Shown: positions 17,254 to 26,288 of the stretch, in pieces | Layout of the letters: every line of letters starts with the position of its first letter | Position numbering within the stretch: the first letter of the stretch is position 1 | Program-made: the position numbers and the translations under genes | Source of the DNA: Alteromonadales bacterium alter-6D02 | Lineage (GTDB): Bacteria > Pseudomonadota > Gammaproteobacteria > Enterobacterales > Psychrobiaceae | Assembly (NCBI GenBank): GCA_002835545.1 | Contig: PIZK01000012.1 | Coordinates: 1 to 64,000, forward strand | Direction: 5' to 3' | Length of the DNA: 64,000 nt | The notes under the pieces: model-generated | What the model was told of the DNA's origin: nothing | Databases searched by the model: none | The model's input: only the letters and a program-made list of their open reading frames with translations

Positions 17254-18348
17254 TCACTGACCGCGATGTCCATTAAGCCCTTTAAACTTAGTTGCTTTAC
17301 CGTGAACTTTATGTTCAACCCCTTTTAGTGCCCTTGGACGGTAGCCGTTCATCTCGATAAAGCGTTTGATGACAGTAGGGTGAAGTACTGGTAAAGCGTC
17401 GTCAGCATTTTTTACACGTACAGTGCGAGTACTTAAGGTGGCTTTTTGAATTGGCCACCATCGATCTTGCGCATGACTTTTACCTAAATGATTGGGCAAA
17501 ATAGTTAAGTCTTCTTCATCCACTTTATAGGAGCCGTCAGGGGCGACTAATACTGAGAAATCGATATCGGCGACAGGACTAAGTTTCACATTGCCGTGAT
17601 TTGATTTTATCCAATCGAGCATAAATTTTAATGCAATATCCGATAACCCGTCATACCAAAAACCGCCGCCGACATCGGCATGAGCGCCAGCAAACCAAAG
17701 CTCAGTAACTTTATCTTCTTGATTCATCAACGTGGGTAAAAAGGCGGTGCGTTTTTCATCAAGGGCTAACAGGTGTAGGGCACTTTCAATACTTGTAGCT
17801 ATGGTGTGGTTTTCAAAGACTACATCGGAGATGGGTTTATCATCATTGTCTAGATTGGGGATGCCAATAGAAGCGACGGTGTCAAAAACGCCAAGAAATT
17901 TAATCGGCGTTTTATCGGTGGTCTCGATGTAGTCACTAACTAGCGTTGCAAAACGCCTTGCAATAGCTGCACCGCGGCTAAAACCAAAGATATAAATACA
18001 GTCGCCTTGTTGGTAATGTTGGATTAAATCTTGTTTAGCATTCTTAATAATACGGCTTACATCAAGTTTTTGTGGTGCAAAGCCAGCGTTAAAAATACGC
18101 TGGATTTTATTACCATAGGTTCCAACGCCTGAATAATAAAAGCTCTGCTGTGCAAGGTGGCCGTTGGTTTTATCGGCTTTTAGTTTAGCTTGGTTTTGCA
18201 GATCGCCACCAAAGAGTAGGTGTAACTTGAGAATGTTAGTGATGCCATTATCTTCAATGTCACCATAACCAAACCATTTACGCTCTTGTTTGGCATCTTT
18301 GGGGTGGTTACAAGTACCATCAAAACAAATCATGATATTTTTAGCCAT
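17254..18348 (-). CDS. DUF2235 alpha/beta-hydrolase (Tle1-like phospholipase fold)
   Basis: 364 residues. The order of motifs is that of DUF2235 proteins: MICFDGTCN at the start, the nucleophile elbow GFSRGAAIARRFA with Ser124, FLGVFDTVASIGIP, and WFAGAHADVGGGF. This family includes Tle1-type lipases delivered by type VI secretion as well as many proteins of unknown role. No signal peptide, no VgrG, PAAR or immunity gene is nearby, so a secreted effector role is not supported here. A 42-codon open frame lies just upstream on the same strand. Substrate unknown; hydrolase fold is well supported. Confidence 0.82.
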   Translation of the reverse strand: MAKNIMICFDGTCNHPKDAKQERKWFGYGDIEDNGITNILKLHLLFGGDLQNQAKLKADKTNGHLAQQSFYYSGVGTYGNKIQRIFNAGFAPQKLDVSRIIKNAKQDLIQHYQQGDCIYIFGFSRGAAIARRFATLVSDYIETTDKTPIKFLGVFDTVASIGIPNLDNDDKPISDVVFENHTIATSIESALHLLALDEKRTAFLPTLMNQEDKVTELWFAGAHADVGGGFWYDGLSDIALKFMLDWIKSNHGNVKLSPVADIDFSVLVAPDGSYKVDEEDLTILPNHLGKSHAQDRWWPIQKATLSTRTVRVKNADDALPVLHPTVIKRFIEMNGYRPRALKGVEHKVHGKATKFKGLNGHRGQ

Positions 18349-18413
18349 GAGTTCTCTCCTTGTGATGTTATATGCTTCACGGTGTCCAGAAAAATACTTC
18401 GTACTAATGATTG

Positions 18414-18542
18414 TTAATCTAGTTCAACGTGTTGTTTGTTCGGTTGTTGTGGCAAGGCATCTCGAAAATAGCCGCAGCTCCACAATGTGTTTTGAAGAAT
18501 AATGACATCGGGGTCGGGTTGTAATTGCTTTAATGTTTTCAT
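18414..18542 (-). CDS. Possible small ORF upstream of the DUF2235 gene
   Basis: A 42-codon frame from ATG 18542 to TAA 18414, beginning MKTLKQLQPDPDVIIL. It lies on the same strand 66 bases upstream of the DUF2235 start. No strong ribosome-binding site, no signal peptide and no recognised family. It could be a leader peptide or chance. Otherwise the 18349-18717 gap holds nothing I can name. Confidence 0.2.
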   Translation of the reverse strand: MKTLKQLQPDPDVIILQNTLWSCGYFRDALPQQPNKQHVELD

Positions 18543-18717
18543 GTGTCAAACCGCTTGGTTAATTGGCAAGTATACAATCAATAAACACACTTGCGCTTGC
18601 CATCATTAAACGTAGAGCAAAAAACTCAACTTCGCCAAAAGTCGAGTAAAATAGTTGCCTAAACAGATTGTGCGGTTTATGCTGGCGCCACTTTTTTAGG
18701 TAGTACAAGGCAGCATA

Positions 18718-19635
18718 ATGGCAGCATATCCAATTGGCACTCCAGGTGAAGTTTGGGGTGAAACAGAAAAGCAAACGTGGCTAGCGCAACAACATATCAA
18801 GCGATCTTATTTAGAGCAAGTGGTGTCTAAAATCACCACATTAAATGACAGCCTTGATGTTGAGCAGTATGGTGCGCTTTCTTATGATGAAGCGAAATAC
18901 CCACTGTTTGTGATTAAAACTAAACACTGGGATAGTGCCAAGCCTGTTGCCTTAGTCACTGGCGGTGTGCACGGTTACGAAACCAGTGGTGTTCATGGTG
19001 CTATTGCTTTTGCAGCCACCAAAGCAGCAGCTTATAGCAATGATTTTAATGTGATTGTTGCACCTTGTGTCAGTCCTTGGAGCTACGAAACGATTAACCG
19101 CTGGAATCCTGACGCGATTGATCCAAACCGCTCATTTTATCAAGACAGCCCAGCCCAGGAATCGGCGAAGTTAATGGCGTATGTCGCATCGCTTAATGTT
19201 GATATTACCGTGCATGTTGATCTTCATGAAACAACCGACACGGATAACAGCGAGTTTAGACCGGCACTGGCCGCGCGTGATGGCGTGACTAACGTCAATT
19301 GGAATATCCCAGATGGTTTTTATTTAGTGGGTGATACCATTAAACCGCAACCAGCATTTCAAACTGCAATCATAAAAGAAGTCGAACAAGTGACTCACAT
19401 TGCCCCAGCTGATGATGAAGGTAAATTAATCGGTGTACCACTTGAACAAGAGGGCGTGATTAATTACGCAACAGTTGAGTTAGGCTTATGTGCAGGTTTT
19501 AGCAATAGTGAGTTTTGTACCACCACGGAAGTCTATCCAGACAGTCCACTAGTGGATGATGAAAACTGTGTTAACGCACAGGTTGCTGCGATTGTTGGCG
19601 CGCTTGATTACGTTAAAACAGCGCTTAGCACTTAA
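18718..19635 (+). CDS. M14-family-like zinc carboxypeptidase
   Basis: 305 residues, no signal peptide. The zinc-site pattern of the M14/succinylglutamate-desuccinylase fold is visible: HGYE in LVTGGVHGYETSG supplies the first His and Glu (~residues 85-88), and HVDLHETTDTD (~161-171) supplies a later His. NRSFYQDSP resembles the substrate-binding Asn-Arg segment. The C-terminal VELGLCAGFSNSEF may carry the catalytic region. It probably removes a C-terminal or acyl-linked residue from a peptide or amino-acid derivative in the cytosol (inference). The next gene starts 13 bases downstream, so the pair may form an operon. Confidence 0.75.
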   Translation: MAAYPIGTPGEVWGETEKQTWLAQQHIKRSYLEQVVSKITTLNDSLDVEQYGALSYDEAKYPLFVIKTKHWDSAKPVALVTGGVHGYETSGVHGAIAFAATKAAAYSNDFNVIVAPCVSPWSYETINRWNPDAIDPNRSFYQDSPAQESAKLMAYVASLNVDITVHVDLHETTDTDNSEFRPALAARDGVTNVNWNIPDGFYLVGDTIKPQPAFQTAIIKEVEQVTHIAPADDEGKLIGVPLEQEGVINYATVELGLCAGFSNSEFCTTTEVYPDSPLVDDENCVNAQVAAIVGALDYVKTALST

Positions 19636-19647
19636 TCACCGTCTTTT

Positions 19648-20205
19648 ATGAGTAAACTAAATCGCAATGTCCGTAACCATAATCCTCTGAACATCGAAAG
19701 CCGTGATGATTGGTTAGGACTGGCACCACAGCAAAACGATTCTCGTTTTGCTGTATTTAATTCCCCTGAATATGGGTTTCGCGCCGCTTACATCATTTTA
19801 TTGCGTTATCTTGAACGTAATGACGATACCGTTATTAAAATAATCAACAAGTGGGCTCCCGCTAGTGATAATAATCATGTGGGAAATTATAGTCAGTTTG
19901 TCGCTAAAAGAGCGCAGTTGGATGTTAAAAGCCGTATTACTGTGAACGAATTACCACAGGTTATCTTAGCGATGGCAGATTTTGAAGGCGCTCAAGGGGC
20001 CTATAGTTTAAGCCAAGTGTATCTCGGTGTTGAGCTTGCTCATCAGGAGTCTTTTGTACAAGCGCGCTTAGCAAAACTTGGACAAGGAATTAACACCGCG
20101 CCATTGGGCAAGCTAAAAAAAGCAAAGACTAAGTTCTTTCACGATAAAAAAGACAAAAGCAGTAAAAAGCGCAAAAAACCGTGGTGGCAAAAACTGTTTT
20201 CTTAA
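19648..20205 (+). CDS. Phage-structural-protein-like protein with Lys-rich tail
   Basis: 185 residues. The N-terminal ~120 residues match a recurring phage/prophage family: RNVRNHNPLNIE near the start, FAVFNSPEYGFRAAYIILLRYLE, then IINKWAPASDNNHVGNYSQFV. This family is often annotated as a virion structural protein or a peptidoglycan-hydrolase-related protein (family knowledge). The last ~30 residues are strongly basic (KKAKTKFFHDKKDKSSKKRKK, then PWWQKLFS), unlike the phage proteins, and could bind nucleic acid or membrane. No other phage genes are near. It follows the M14-like peptidase by 13 bases. Confidence 0.65.
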   Translation: MSKLNRNVRNHNPLNIESRDDWLGLAPQQNDSRFAVFNSPEYGFRAAYIILLRYLERNDDTVIKIINKWAPASDNNHVGNYSQFVAKRAQLDVKSRITVNELPQVILAMADFEGAQGAYSLSQVYLGVELAHQESFVQARLAKLGQGINTAPLGKLKKAKTKFFHDKKDKSSKKRKKPWWQKLFS

Positions 20206-20355
20206 ACAAAACTTTTAGCAACGAACTAACGGTAACTAATAAATATACAATCAGATTAAAAGTGGATTGTTTTAATTGAATCTTTCGTTTAATCCTCTGT
20301 TTTTTAAGGTATAGTGGTTGCCTTTTTATAGTAACCAACTTCGCAAGGATAGCCG

Positions 20356-20841
20356 TTGACCATTCAAATTAGGCACTTAGAGCAAGCTGACCTTAGTGAC
20401 ATTGCCACCATTTACAGTTTCACTTCTGTTAATGAAAATACATCGCAGTTGCCATACATTAACAGTACCACCGTTGAGCACCTGTTCAGCAATAGCAACA
20501 ACTACACACTGGTTGCTGAACTTGATGGAAAGGTGGTGGGGCATATCACCTTAATATTAAGCACCAAGCCTCGCGAAAAGCACAGTGCGACTATCGCTAT
20601 TGCCGTTCACCCTGAAAGGCAAGGGCAAGGTATTGGCAAACACTTAATGCAAAACGCCATCGACCAAGCCGATAATTGGCTCAACTTAACTCGCCTCGAA
20701 CTTGAAGTGTTTCCAGATAACCAAGCGGCCATCGCTCTTTATGACCAATTAGGTTTTGAACGCGAAGGTGAAAAGCGTTGTTGTACTTTTAAAAACGGCA
20801 AATTGGCTAACATTGTGATGATGGCGCGGCTGAAGTTGTGA
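20356..20841 (+). CDS. GNAT-family N-acetyltransferase
   Basis: 161 residues with the GNAT fold: TLVAELDGKVVGHITLIL in the central strands, then the acetyl-CoA pyrophosphate loop HPERQGQGIGKHLMQNAID (R/Q-x-x-G-x-G/A), and LEVFPDNQAAIALYDQLGF towards the end. It transfers an acetyl group from acetyl-CoA to an amine; the acceptor cannot be told. The start is TTG at 20356, with AAGGAT upstream; there is no in-frame ATG that would keep the first strand. Cytosolic. Confidence 0.88.
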   Translation: MTIQIRHLEQADLSDIATIYSFTSVNENTSQLPYINSTTVEHLFSNSNNYTLVAELDGKVVGHITLILSTKPREKHSATIAIAVHPERQGQGIGKHLMQNAIDQADNWLNLTRLELEVFPDNQAAIALYDQLGFEREGEKRCCTFKNGKLANIVMMARLKL

Positions 20842-20882
20842 TGATTGTGTTTTATTTTAAATTATGTGAAAAGAGGTAAGTT

Positions 20883-21218
20883 TTGTTTAAGTATGTAGTT
20901 TTATGTTGTGTATTAATTCTTAGCGGCTGTAGTACAACGGGCGACTCTCCAGATTGGAAAACACCTTCGGCTGAGCTTTATGATGCTAGAGTTAAATTTA
21001 AAAACTCTAACTTTCAAATTTTATTCTTATTGATGGTTAATAACCGTGGCGATGTAATCAAGTCTCGAGTTCTAAGTTCTAAAATTCAAGATGATAGAGC
21101 TGTTAATATGTTTAAAAAGCATACTCGAAATGTTCGTTTCCCAACAATTTCAGACACCAAAGAGCAATATCGTGAAATTATTTACCCTTATCGTGTCAAT
21201 ACCATTATTAATATATAG
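20883..21218 (+). CDS. Small lipoprotein with TonB-C-like region
   Basis: 111 residues from a TTG start preceded by AAAGAGGTAAG. The N-terminus is a lipoprotein signal (FKYVVLCCVLILSGCS, lipobox LSGC), so it is lipid-anchored. The body (FLLMVNNRGDVIKSRVLSS...DDRAVNMFKKHTRNVRFP) follows the pattern of TonB C-terminal-type domains, in which a strand ending in G-x-V is followed by a V-x-x-S strand and a helix. The role is unknown. The gene starts 41 bases after the acetyltransferase and is followed 10 bases later by another lipoprotein. Confidence 0.65.
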   Translation: MFKYVVLCCVLILSGCSTTGDSPDWKTPSAELYDARVKFKNSNFQILFLLMVNNRGDVIKSRVLSSKIQDDRAVNMFKKHTRNVRFPTISDTKEQYREIIYPYRVNTIINI

Positions 21219-21228
21219 AGGAAGTTAA

Positions 21229-21711
21229 ATGATGGAGACATTCAACAGGCTATTTATTTTATTTGTTATTATTACCTTATCTGGTTGTGCAAGTCGTGAA
21301 ACGTACCACGCGAGAGATGGTGGTGAGGGCTATAAGGATAAGGCGTTATCTTCACCGCATAATGCCTATAACGTTGTCTATATTGGCCGCCCTAAAACTG
21401 ATTTGAAAACTAATGCTGATATGGCGTTATTGCGTGCAGCGACGATTGCTAAGCGAAAAGGCTTTGAGTCATTTACCGTCAAGTATCTAAAAAATGATCA
21501 CTCTTTAATTTACACGAAAACTAGCTCTGACAGCGGAGAAGAACAGGTAATGTTTGTTAGTAAGCCGTTAACTGAAATTGAAATGGTGTTGCTGTCAGAT
21601 GAAAATATTGAAGCGACAGTGATTAAGACTCAAGAAACAATTGATAGGCTTGCTCCGCAATTTATTATTGATGACGCTGAGTCATGTGTAATTTTAGATT
21701 GTAGAAATTAG
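21229..21711 (+). CDS. CC0125/CC1285-type lipoprotein
   Basis: 160 residues with a lipoprotein signal (LFILFVIITLSGCAS, lipobox LSGC). The mature part has the family arrangement GYKDKALSSPHNAYNVVYIG, then DMALLRAATIAKRKGFESFTV, as in small proteobacterial lipoproteins of the CC0125/CC1285 group, whose function is not established. A cysteine pair near the end (ESCVILDCRN) could form a disulfide. GAGGAAG precedes ATG 21229. Probably cotranscribed with the lipoprotein gene 10 bases upstream. Confidence 0.7.
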   Translation: MMETFNRLFILFVIITLSGCASRETYHARDGGEGYKDKALSSPHNAYNVVYIGRPKTDLKTNADMALLRAATIAKRKGFESFTVKYLKNDHSLIYTKTSSDSGEEQVMFVSKPLTEIEMVLLSDENIEATVIKTQETIDRLAPQFIIDDAESCVILDCRN

Positions 21712-21874
21712 CTCAAGGGGGTTTTATTAGCTGGCCGCTGTTTTTACGATAATGTTAAATATGAAACTTCAACACAATATCAAGAGACAGTCTTAAATTT
21801 CCGTGCGCAAGGCAATAATTGGCTCAACAGAACTCGCCTTTTTTTGAAGTGTCTTGCTTCATACTCCCACATAC

Positions 21875-21899
21875 TCCAGCATCAAAAGATGATGCTGGA
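21875..21899. repeat. Short palindromic repeat (CCAGCATC type)
   Basis: TCCAGCATC-7 nt-GATGCTGGA, followed by ATG. It is a hairpin between convergent genes and may serve as a bidirectional terminator or be a diverged member of the interspersed repeat set. Confidence 0.5.
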
Positions 21900-21936
21900 A
21901 TGTGTCTGCCTTTATCTTTTTAATTCATGCGATTCG

Positions 21937-24900
21937 CTAAAAAGATATTTTAGGCTGAGTCAGTGATTTACAAAAATCTTGATTAACGGCTGGTAAGAAA
22001 TAATCTCGCGGCATCACGGGGTAGCCGCCTGCTTGCACTTGACTGATTGCTTTGGCACTAAACGATAGTCCGAACATTTCAAGGTATGATTGCAGATTGT
22101 ATTTTAAGATAAAACTCATACTCACGAGTAAGAAATCATTGCGGCTTAAGCTACTGAGCTCTGAGCGTGCGTATTGGCTAAAACCTAACTTTGCTTTGCC
22201 GGCCTCCCAGTCTGTGTCATTACCATCGATGCGGTCCAATTCACGTTTTAGGATATGTAACATCGGGTATAGTTGCCAACCATCGACTAATACGCCTTGA
22301 TGTTGTGCCGACATGAGCACCTGAATCATCAATGCGACTCCTTTGTTCCAATCGTTCATGTTTAAACTCGCCATATATGCATGAGGGTCAGGCTCTGATT
22401 GCGCCGTGACGAGTGAGGCATGAATCTCGTCGAATTTAACATTTTGGCAGTTGGGTTCGATACCTTGTTCAACCCAAGCGCGGTGTTTGGTGTAGTATGA
22501 ATAGGGATTAGTGGTTGCATGGCCTTCGCGGCCATCAAAGCGAAACCAGCCATTCTCAATGGTATGGCCAATTTCATGAAGGTCGCCATGACCAAGAGGC
22601 GAGAAAGACCAGTTAGCATCGTAAGGATTACCCGAACAGCCACTGCCACAGGTGGATTGATCTAATACTCCATGCTGTACACGGTCACGTGGTGTTAATG
22701 GAATGCCCGATGAATTAGCAAAGTTGGTGACTTCATCGGTTACTTGAATGCCCGGGCCAGTAAAGCCTGCTAAGGCCATTACATCACCGTGGGTATAGGT
22801 TTGCATCATGGCTGCGAGTGTTTCAACATCTGGCGAGATAGGGCTAGATAAGGTGGTTTTTACTTTCTCTAAACGAGAATGAATTTCCATGTGCTCTGCT
22901 GCTATATCGACCCAGTCATAATGATTATCATCAAGGGCTTTGGCAAAAAAATCGCTATCTTCTGGGCCATTCCAGTAAGGGTGTTGGCCGACTTGTTCAA
23001 AAGTAAATGACGCTTCAACACCGACATCGTCATAATTAATATACAGTGGGCCGCCATAAGGGGAAGTGAAGGTAATGGACTCACCAGCGGCGATGGTCAT
23101 ACTCGCACTTTTTAGATATTTTGGTCGTTCAAACAATCGGTTGGTAAAAGGTTTGCTAGAGCCTGAGCGCTGCGCGTTAATAAAGATGCTGGTGGAAAGT
23201 GCATTATTTGTATCGGTGCGAGTGACTTTTACCGTGGTGCCAGGCAGGGCATAGACACCAGCTGCTCGCATGTAAGGCTTACTCTGCATGGTCATGTTAA
23301 CGGTTTTAGGCGTAATATGATTAAAGTTAGTTCGGCTAAAATCACCTAAATCGACCTGCACTGGATTGACTAAACGCGAATTATAGACGGTAAAGTCAGC
23401 AAAAATACCTTGTGACCAGGCTAAAACGTTAGCCGTTGCTTTATCCATCGGCAGTGCGATATTTTGTCTAAATCTGTCGCCAATTAACGCTAATAGTTTT
23501 AACACCTCAAAACCGTCAGCGCCAAAGATTTGAGTGTTGTTGCTATCTAAATCGATAAATTGATGACGAATGACCTCAAGCCCAGTGGTTAACTGCGTTT
23601 TATAGTTAGGATCGTTACTGCAATCAGACTCGTTACATGCTGGTAAATTATATGAAAAGCTGTTTTCTTTAAAACGGCTGACCAGATTTTTAGCGATAAG
23701 TGGAAGGCTTTTTTGTGACACTTGTTGCTCAAACATCGCGTTAAAATCTAACCAATTGGCATGGCGATCCTCATCGCTAACAAAGTAATTGCCCGGCCCG
23801 CCAGGAGACTGCATTGAATAACCGATGCTATCTAAAATAGCATTGGTCCAAGTCTTGGTATTCCATGAGTGTGCATGGGTATATAACACAGGAACGCGTA
23901 ATGTTGAGGCTGTGGGTAGAGCCGTGTTGATTAATGCCGAGCTGTCATTTTCTGCTGCAATAATCAGTAGATCTGTGTCATCGTTGACACAATGTTCAAT
24001 GTCTAGTTCGGTCACGCAATGTGAAACCGTGACCGCCGACGAAAGCGTGTCAAACCACGCATTGATTTGATTAAACTGCCAAGCGCTGACATTCGCGACT
24101 TTGATATCTAATTCAGTCAATGGCTCGTTGGCAGCACTTTTGGTTAGCCAGCTGATTAGTTGAATGAGTGCAGGGCTAAAGGCTTCAAGTTCTTGACTAG
24201 GTCGTGATGATGCAAAGATCCGTGTACCAAAAGCGGCATTTCTTTGCTGGTTAATTTCGCCAAACATGGCATGCACGCGGCCGCCATTGCCCACGACTAA
24301 CGGTGCATTATAATTCGCCGCCCACGGCTTGGCCGTTACAAATTGGCTAGCGCGATGGACTGGATAGGTGATCGCGCCGTCAAAAATGCTGTTTAAATTA
24401 GCTTTGTAGTCAGTAACAAAGGTATCTGCAAGACGAATCACTTCATCATAAGCAAAGGTAATGTCTTGAGGTAAATGCGCCACATTGCCCGTTTGCATTG
24501 CAAGGACTAATGTCGGGGTGACCGTAATGGTAAATTGCTGTGTTGCAGGAGTTACTTCGTCTTCACCGCCATCAGCGACTTGTAATGTGATGACTCCTGT
24601 AGTGAGCACGCCATTGGCTGGCGTCCAAGTGATCAGGCCGCTAGGTGACACATTCATGCCGTCAGGGGCATTGATTAATTGCCACGTTAAGTCAGTGCCA
24701 TTGTTGCTATCATCGCTATCGGTGACGGTTGCAGTGTATTGATACAGTTCGCCCTCTGTTGCCTTGATTGGTGCTGTACTGGTAATAACTGGTGCAGTAT
24801 TAACAGGAGTCACAGTGATGGTAAATTGCTCTGTTGCAGGCTGCACTCCACCTTCTTGGCCATCACGCACGTGCAAAGTGACTTGTCCTGAGCTTAACAC

Positions 24901-25800
24901 CCCATTAGCAGGCGTCCATGTTACAACCCCAGTGCTTGAAACATTCATACCAGCAGGTGCATTGATTAATTGCCACGTTAAGTCCGTGCCATTGTTGCTA
25001 TCATCACTATCTGTAACCTGTGCAGTGTATTGATAAGTTACACCTTCAGTTGCCTTAGTTGGCGCAGTGCTGGTAATGACAGGCGCTGTATTGGTGGGAA
25101 TAGTAATCACGGGAGGAGTATTAACGGAAATGACGCTGATGGTAAACTGCTCTGTTGCAGGCTGCACTCCATCTTCTTGGCCGTCACGCACTTGCAAAGT
25201 GACTTGTCCTGAGCTTAACACCCCATTAGCAGGCGTCCATGTTACAACCCCAGTGCTTGAAACATTCATGCCAGCAGGTGCATTGATTAATTGCCACGTT
25301 AAATCCGTGCCATTGTTGCTATCATCGCTATCGGTGACGTTTGCTGTGTATTGGTAAAAAACGCCCTCAGCTGCGCTAGTTGGCGCTATGCTGGTAATGA
25401 CAGGCGCTGTATTGACGGGAGTAACGCTGATGGTAAATTGCTCTGTTGCAGGCTGCACTCTATCTTCTTGGCCATCACGCACTTGCAAAGTGACTTGTCC
25501 TGAGCTTAACACCCCATTAGCAGGCGTCCATGTTACAACCCCAGTGCTTGAAACATTCATGCCAGCAGGTGTATTGATTAATTGCCACGTTAAATCCGTG
25601 CCATTGTTGCTATCATCGCTATCGGTGACGTTTGCTGTGTATTGGTAAAAAACGCCCTCAGTTGCGCTAGTTGGCGCTATGCTGGTAATGACAGGCGCAG
25701 TGTTTTTGTTATCTACAACAGACGTTGGTTGGCTTTCACCTTCTCCACCACCACAAGCTAATAACATCAGACTCAAACTACATGGAATAATCTTTTTCAC
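21937..25800 (-). CDS. ImpA-type (M88-like) metalloprotease lipoprotein with four Ig-like repeats
   Basis: 1287 residues. The N-terminus is a lipoprotein signal with lipobox LLAC (MKKIIPCSLSLMLLACGGG). Residues ~32-430 are four tandem ~97-residue beta-sandwich repeats (each APVITS..P......YQYTA.VTDSDDSNNGTDLTWQLIN). The large C-terminal part carries HEIGH at about residue 1075, with EN and, further on, GREGH, a gluzincin-type zinc site. Overall it fits the ImpA immunomodulating metalloprotease family (Pseudomonas IMPa, which cuts O-glycosylated mucin-like proteins). It likely sits on the cell surface and trims glycoproteins (inference). The gene is read alone; the first three repeats are almost identical at DNA level. 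Confidence 0.82.
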   Translation of the reverse strand: MKKIIPCSLSLMLLACGGGEGESQPTSVVDNKNTAPVITSIAPTSATEGVFYQYTANVTDSDDSNNGTDLTWQLINTPAGMNVSSTGVVTWTPANGVLSSGQVTLQVRDGQEDRVQPATEQFTISVTPVNTAPVITSIAPTSAAEGVFYQYTANVTDSDDSNNGTDLTWQLINAPAGMNVSSTGVVTWTPANGVLSSGQVTLQVRDGQEDGVQPATEQFTISVISVNTPPVITIPTNTAPVITSTAPTKATEGVTYQYTAQVTDSDDSNNGTDLTWQLINAPAGMNVSSTGVVTWTPANGVLSSGQVTLHVRDGQEGGVQPATEQFTITVTPVNTAPVITSTAPIKATEGELYQYTATVTDSDDSNNGTDLTWQLINAPDGMNVSPSGLITWTPANGVLTTGVITLQVADGGEDEVTPATQQFTITVTPTLVLAMQTGNVAHLPQDITFAYDEVIRLADTFVTDYKANLNSIFDGAITYPVHRASQFVTAKPWAANYNAPLVVGNGGRVHAMFGEINQQRNAAFGTRIFASSRPSQELEAFSPALIQLISWLTKSAANEPLTELDIKVANVSAWQFNQINAWFDTLSSAVTVSHCVTELDIEHCVNDDTDLLIIAAENDSSALINTALPTASTLRVPVLYTHAHSWNTKTWTNAILDSIGYSMQSPGGPGNYFVSDEDRHANWLDFNAMFEQQVSQKSLPLIAKNLVSRFKENSFSYNLPACNESDCSNDPNYKTQLTTGLEVIRHQFIDLDSNNTQIFGADGFEVLKLLALIGDRFRQNIALPMDKATANVLAWSQGIFADFTVYNSRLVNPVQVDLGDFSRTNFNHITPKTVNMTMQSKPYMRAAGVYALPGTTVKVTRTDTNNALSTSIFINAQRSGSSKPFTNRLFERPKYLKSASMTIAAGESITFTSPYGGPLYINYDDVGVEASFTFEQVGQHPYWNGPEDSDFFAKALDDNHYDWVDIAAEHMEIHSRLEKVKTTLSSPISPDVETLAAMMQTYTHGDVMALAGFTGPGIQVTDEVTNFANSSGIPLTPRDRVQHGVLDQSTCGSGCSGNPYDANWSFSPLGHGDLHEIGHTIENGWFRFDGREGHATTNPYSYYTKHRAWVEQGIEPNCQNVKFDEIHASLVTAQSEPDPHAYMASLNMNDWNKGVALMIQVLMSAQHQGVLVDGWQLYPMLHILKRELDRIDGNDTDWEAGKAKLGFSQYARSELSSLSRNDFLLVSMSFILKYNLQSYLEMFGLSFSAKAISQVQAGGYPVMPRDYFLPAVNQDFCKSLTQPKISF
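24486..25700 (-). repeat. Tandem coding repeats in the metalloprotease gene
   Basis: Four units encode the Ig-like domains. Units 1 and 2 (right to left) are offset by 291 bases and units 2 and 3 by 321 bases; the extra 30 encode a short linker around TIPTNT. Units 1-3 share long identical runs, while unit 4 (24486-24780) has diverged. Several antisense open frames here are artefacts of the repeat. Confidence 0.85.
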
Positions 25801-26288
25801 AACTGCCTCTAAAGCTCAATGTACTACATAGGTGTTAAGTGCTATTTATAACTAGTTGTTTAGTATTAATCAAGAGCTGCGAAAAGTGATTGTACAATTT
25901 GCGACGGTGAGCATTTTATTGTCTTTAATCTGGTGGCCAAGGGTAAAATCTAGAGAGGCTACAAGTGCCTTTGAATTGGCAGAGATGTTTGTGTTGGCCG
26001 AACTGTTGGTAGTGGAGTCGAGAAGTTTCAAGTAATGGGCAATCATTTCAGACGCAACCCACAATGCATTTAAAATGATTAACCCACCACCTGAAAACGT
26101 CGGATTTGCTTTAGTTATCTCTCTCTGAAAAACAAACCGACAATGCTCTCAGATAAAAAGTATCGAAGTTATTATCTGAGTTCCATAGATGAAGTATAAC
26201 ACCGTAAAATGAACAAAAACTAAACGACAGTGTGTGAACGAATATTCAGTATCAGCTAATCAAAAATCAATATCAGAGAGCGTGGTGA
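25801..26288. other. Non-coding region with decayed DNA
   Basis: 488 bases between the metalloprotease start and a recombinase remnant. An open frame on the minus strand (25870-26064) has no ribosome-binding site and no family resemblance. I see no clear promoter or RNA. It probably contains decayed mobile-element sequence. Confidence 0.4.

Noticed and set aside
18559-18774. 71-codon minus-strand open frame across the M14 gene start
   Set aside because: Overlaps the better-supported peptidase gene and its leader; no family signal.
24486-25657. Several long plus-strand open frames with cysteine-rich translations repeating every ~300 bases
   Set aside because: They are antisense shadows of the tandem Ig-like repeats of the metalloprotease gene; they lack ribosome-binding sites and their similarity follows from the coding repeat.
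24486-25700. Direct repeats that could be mistaken for a CRISPR array
   Set aside because: Units are ~291-321 bases and code for protein domains; no short repeat-spacer pattern and no cas genes.
25870-26064. 64-codon minus-strand open frame upstream of the integrase relic
   Set aside because: No start signal, no family resemblance, low-complexity Asn/Ser/Thr composition.
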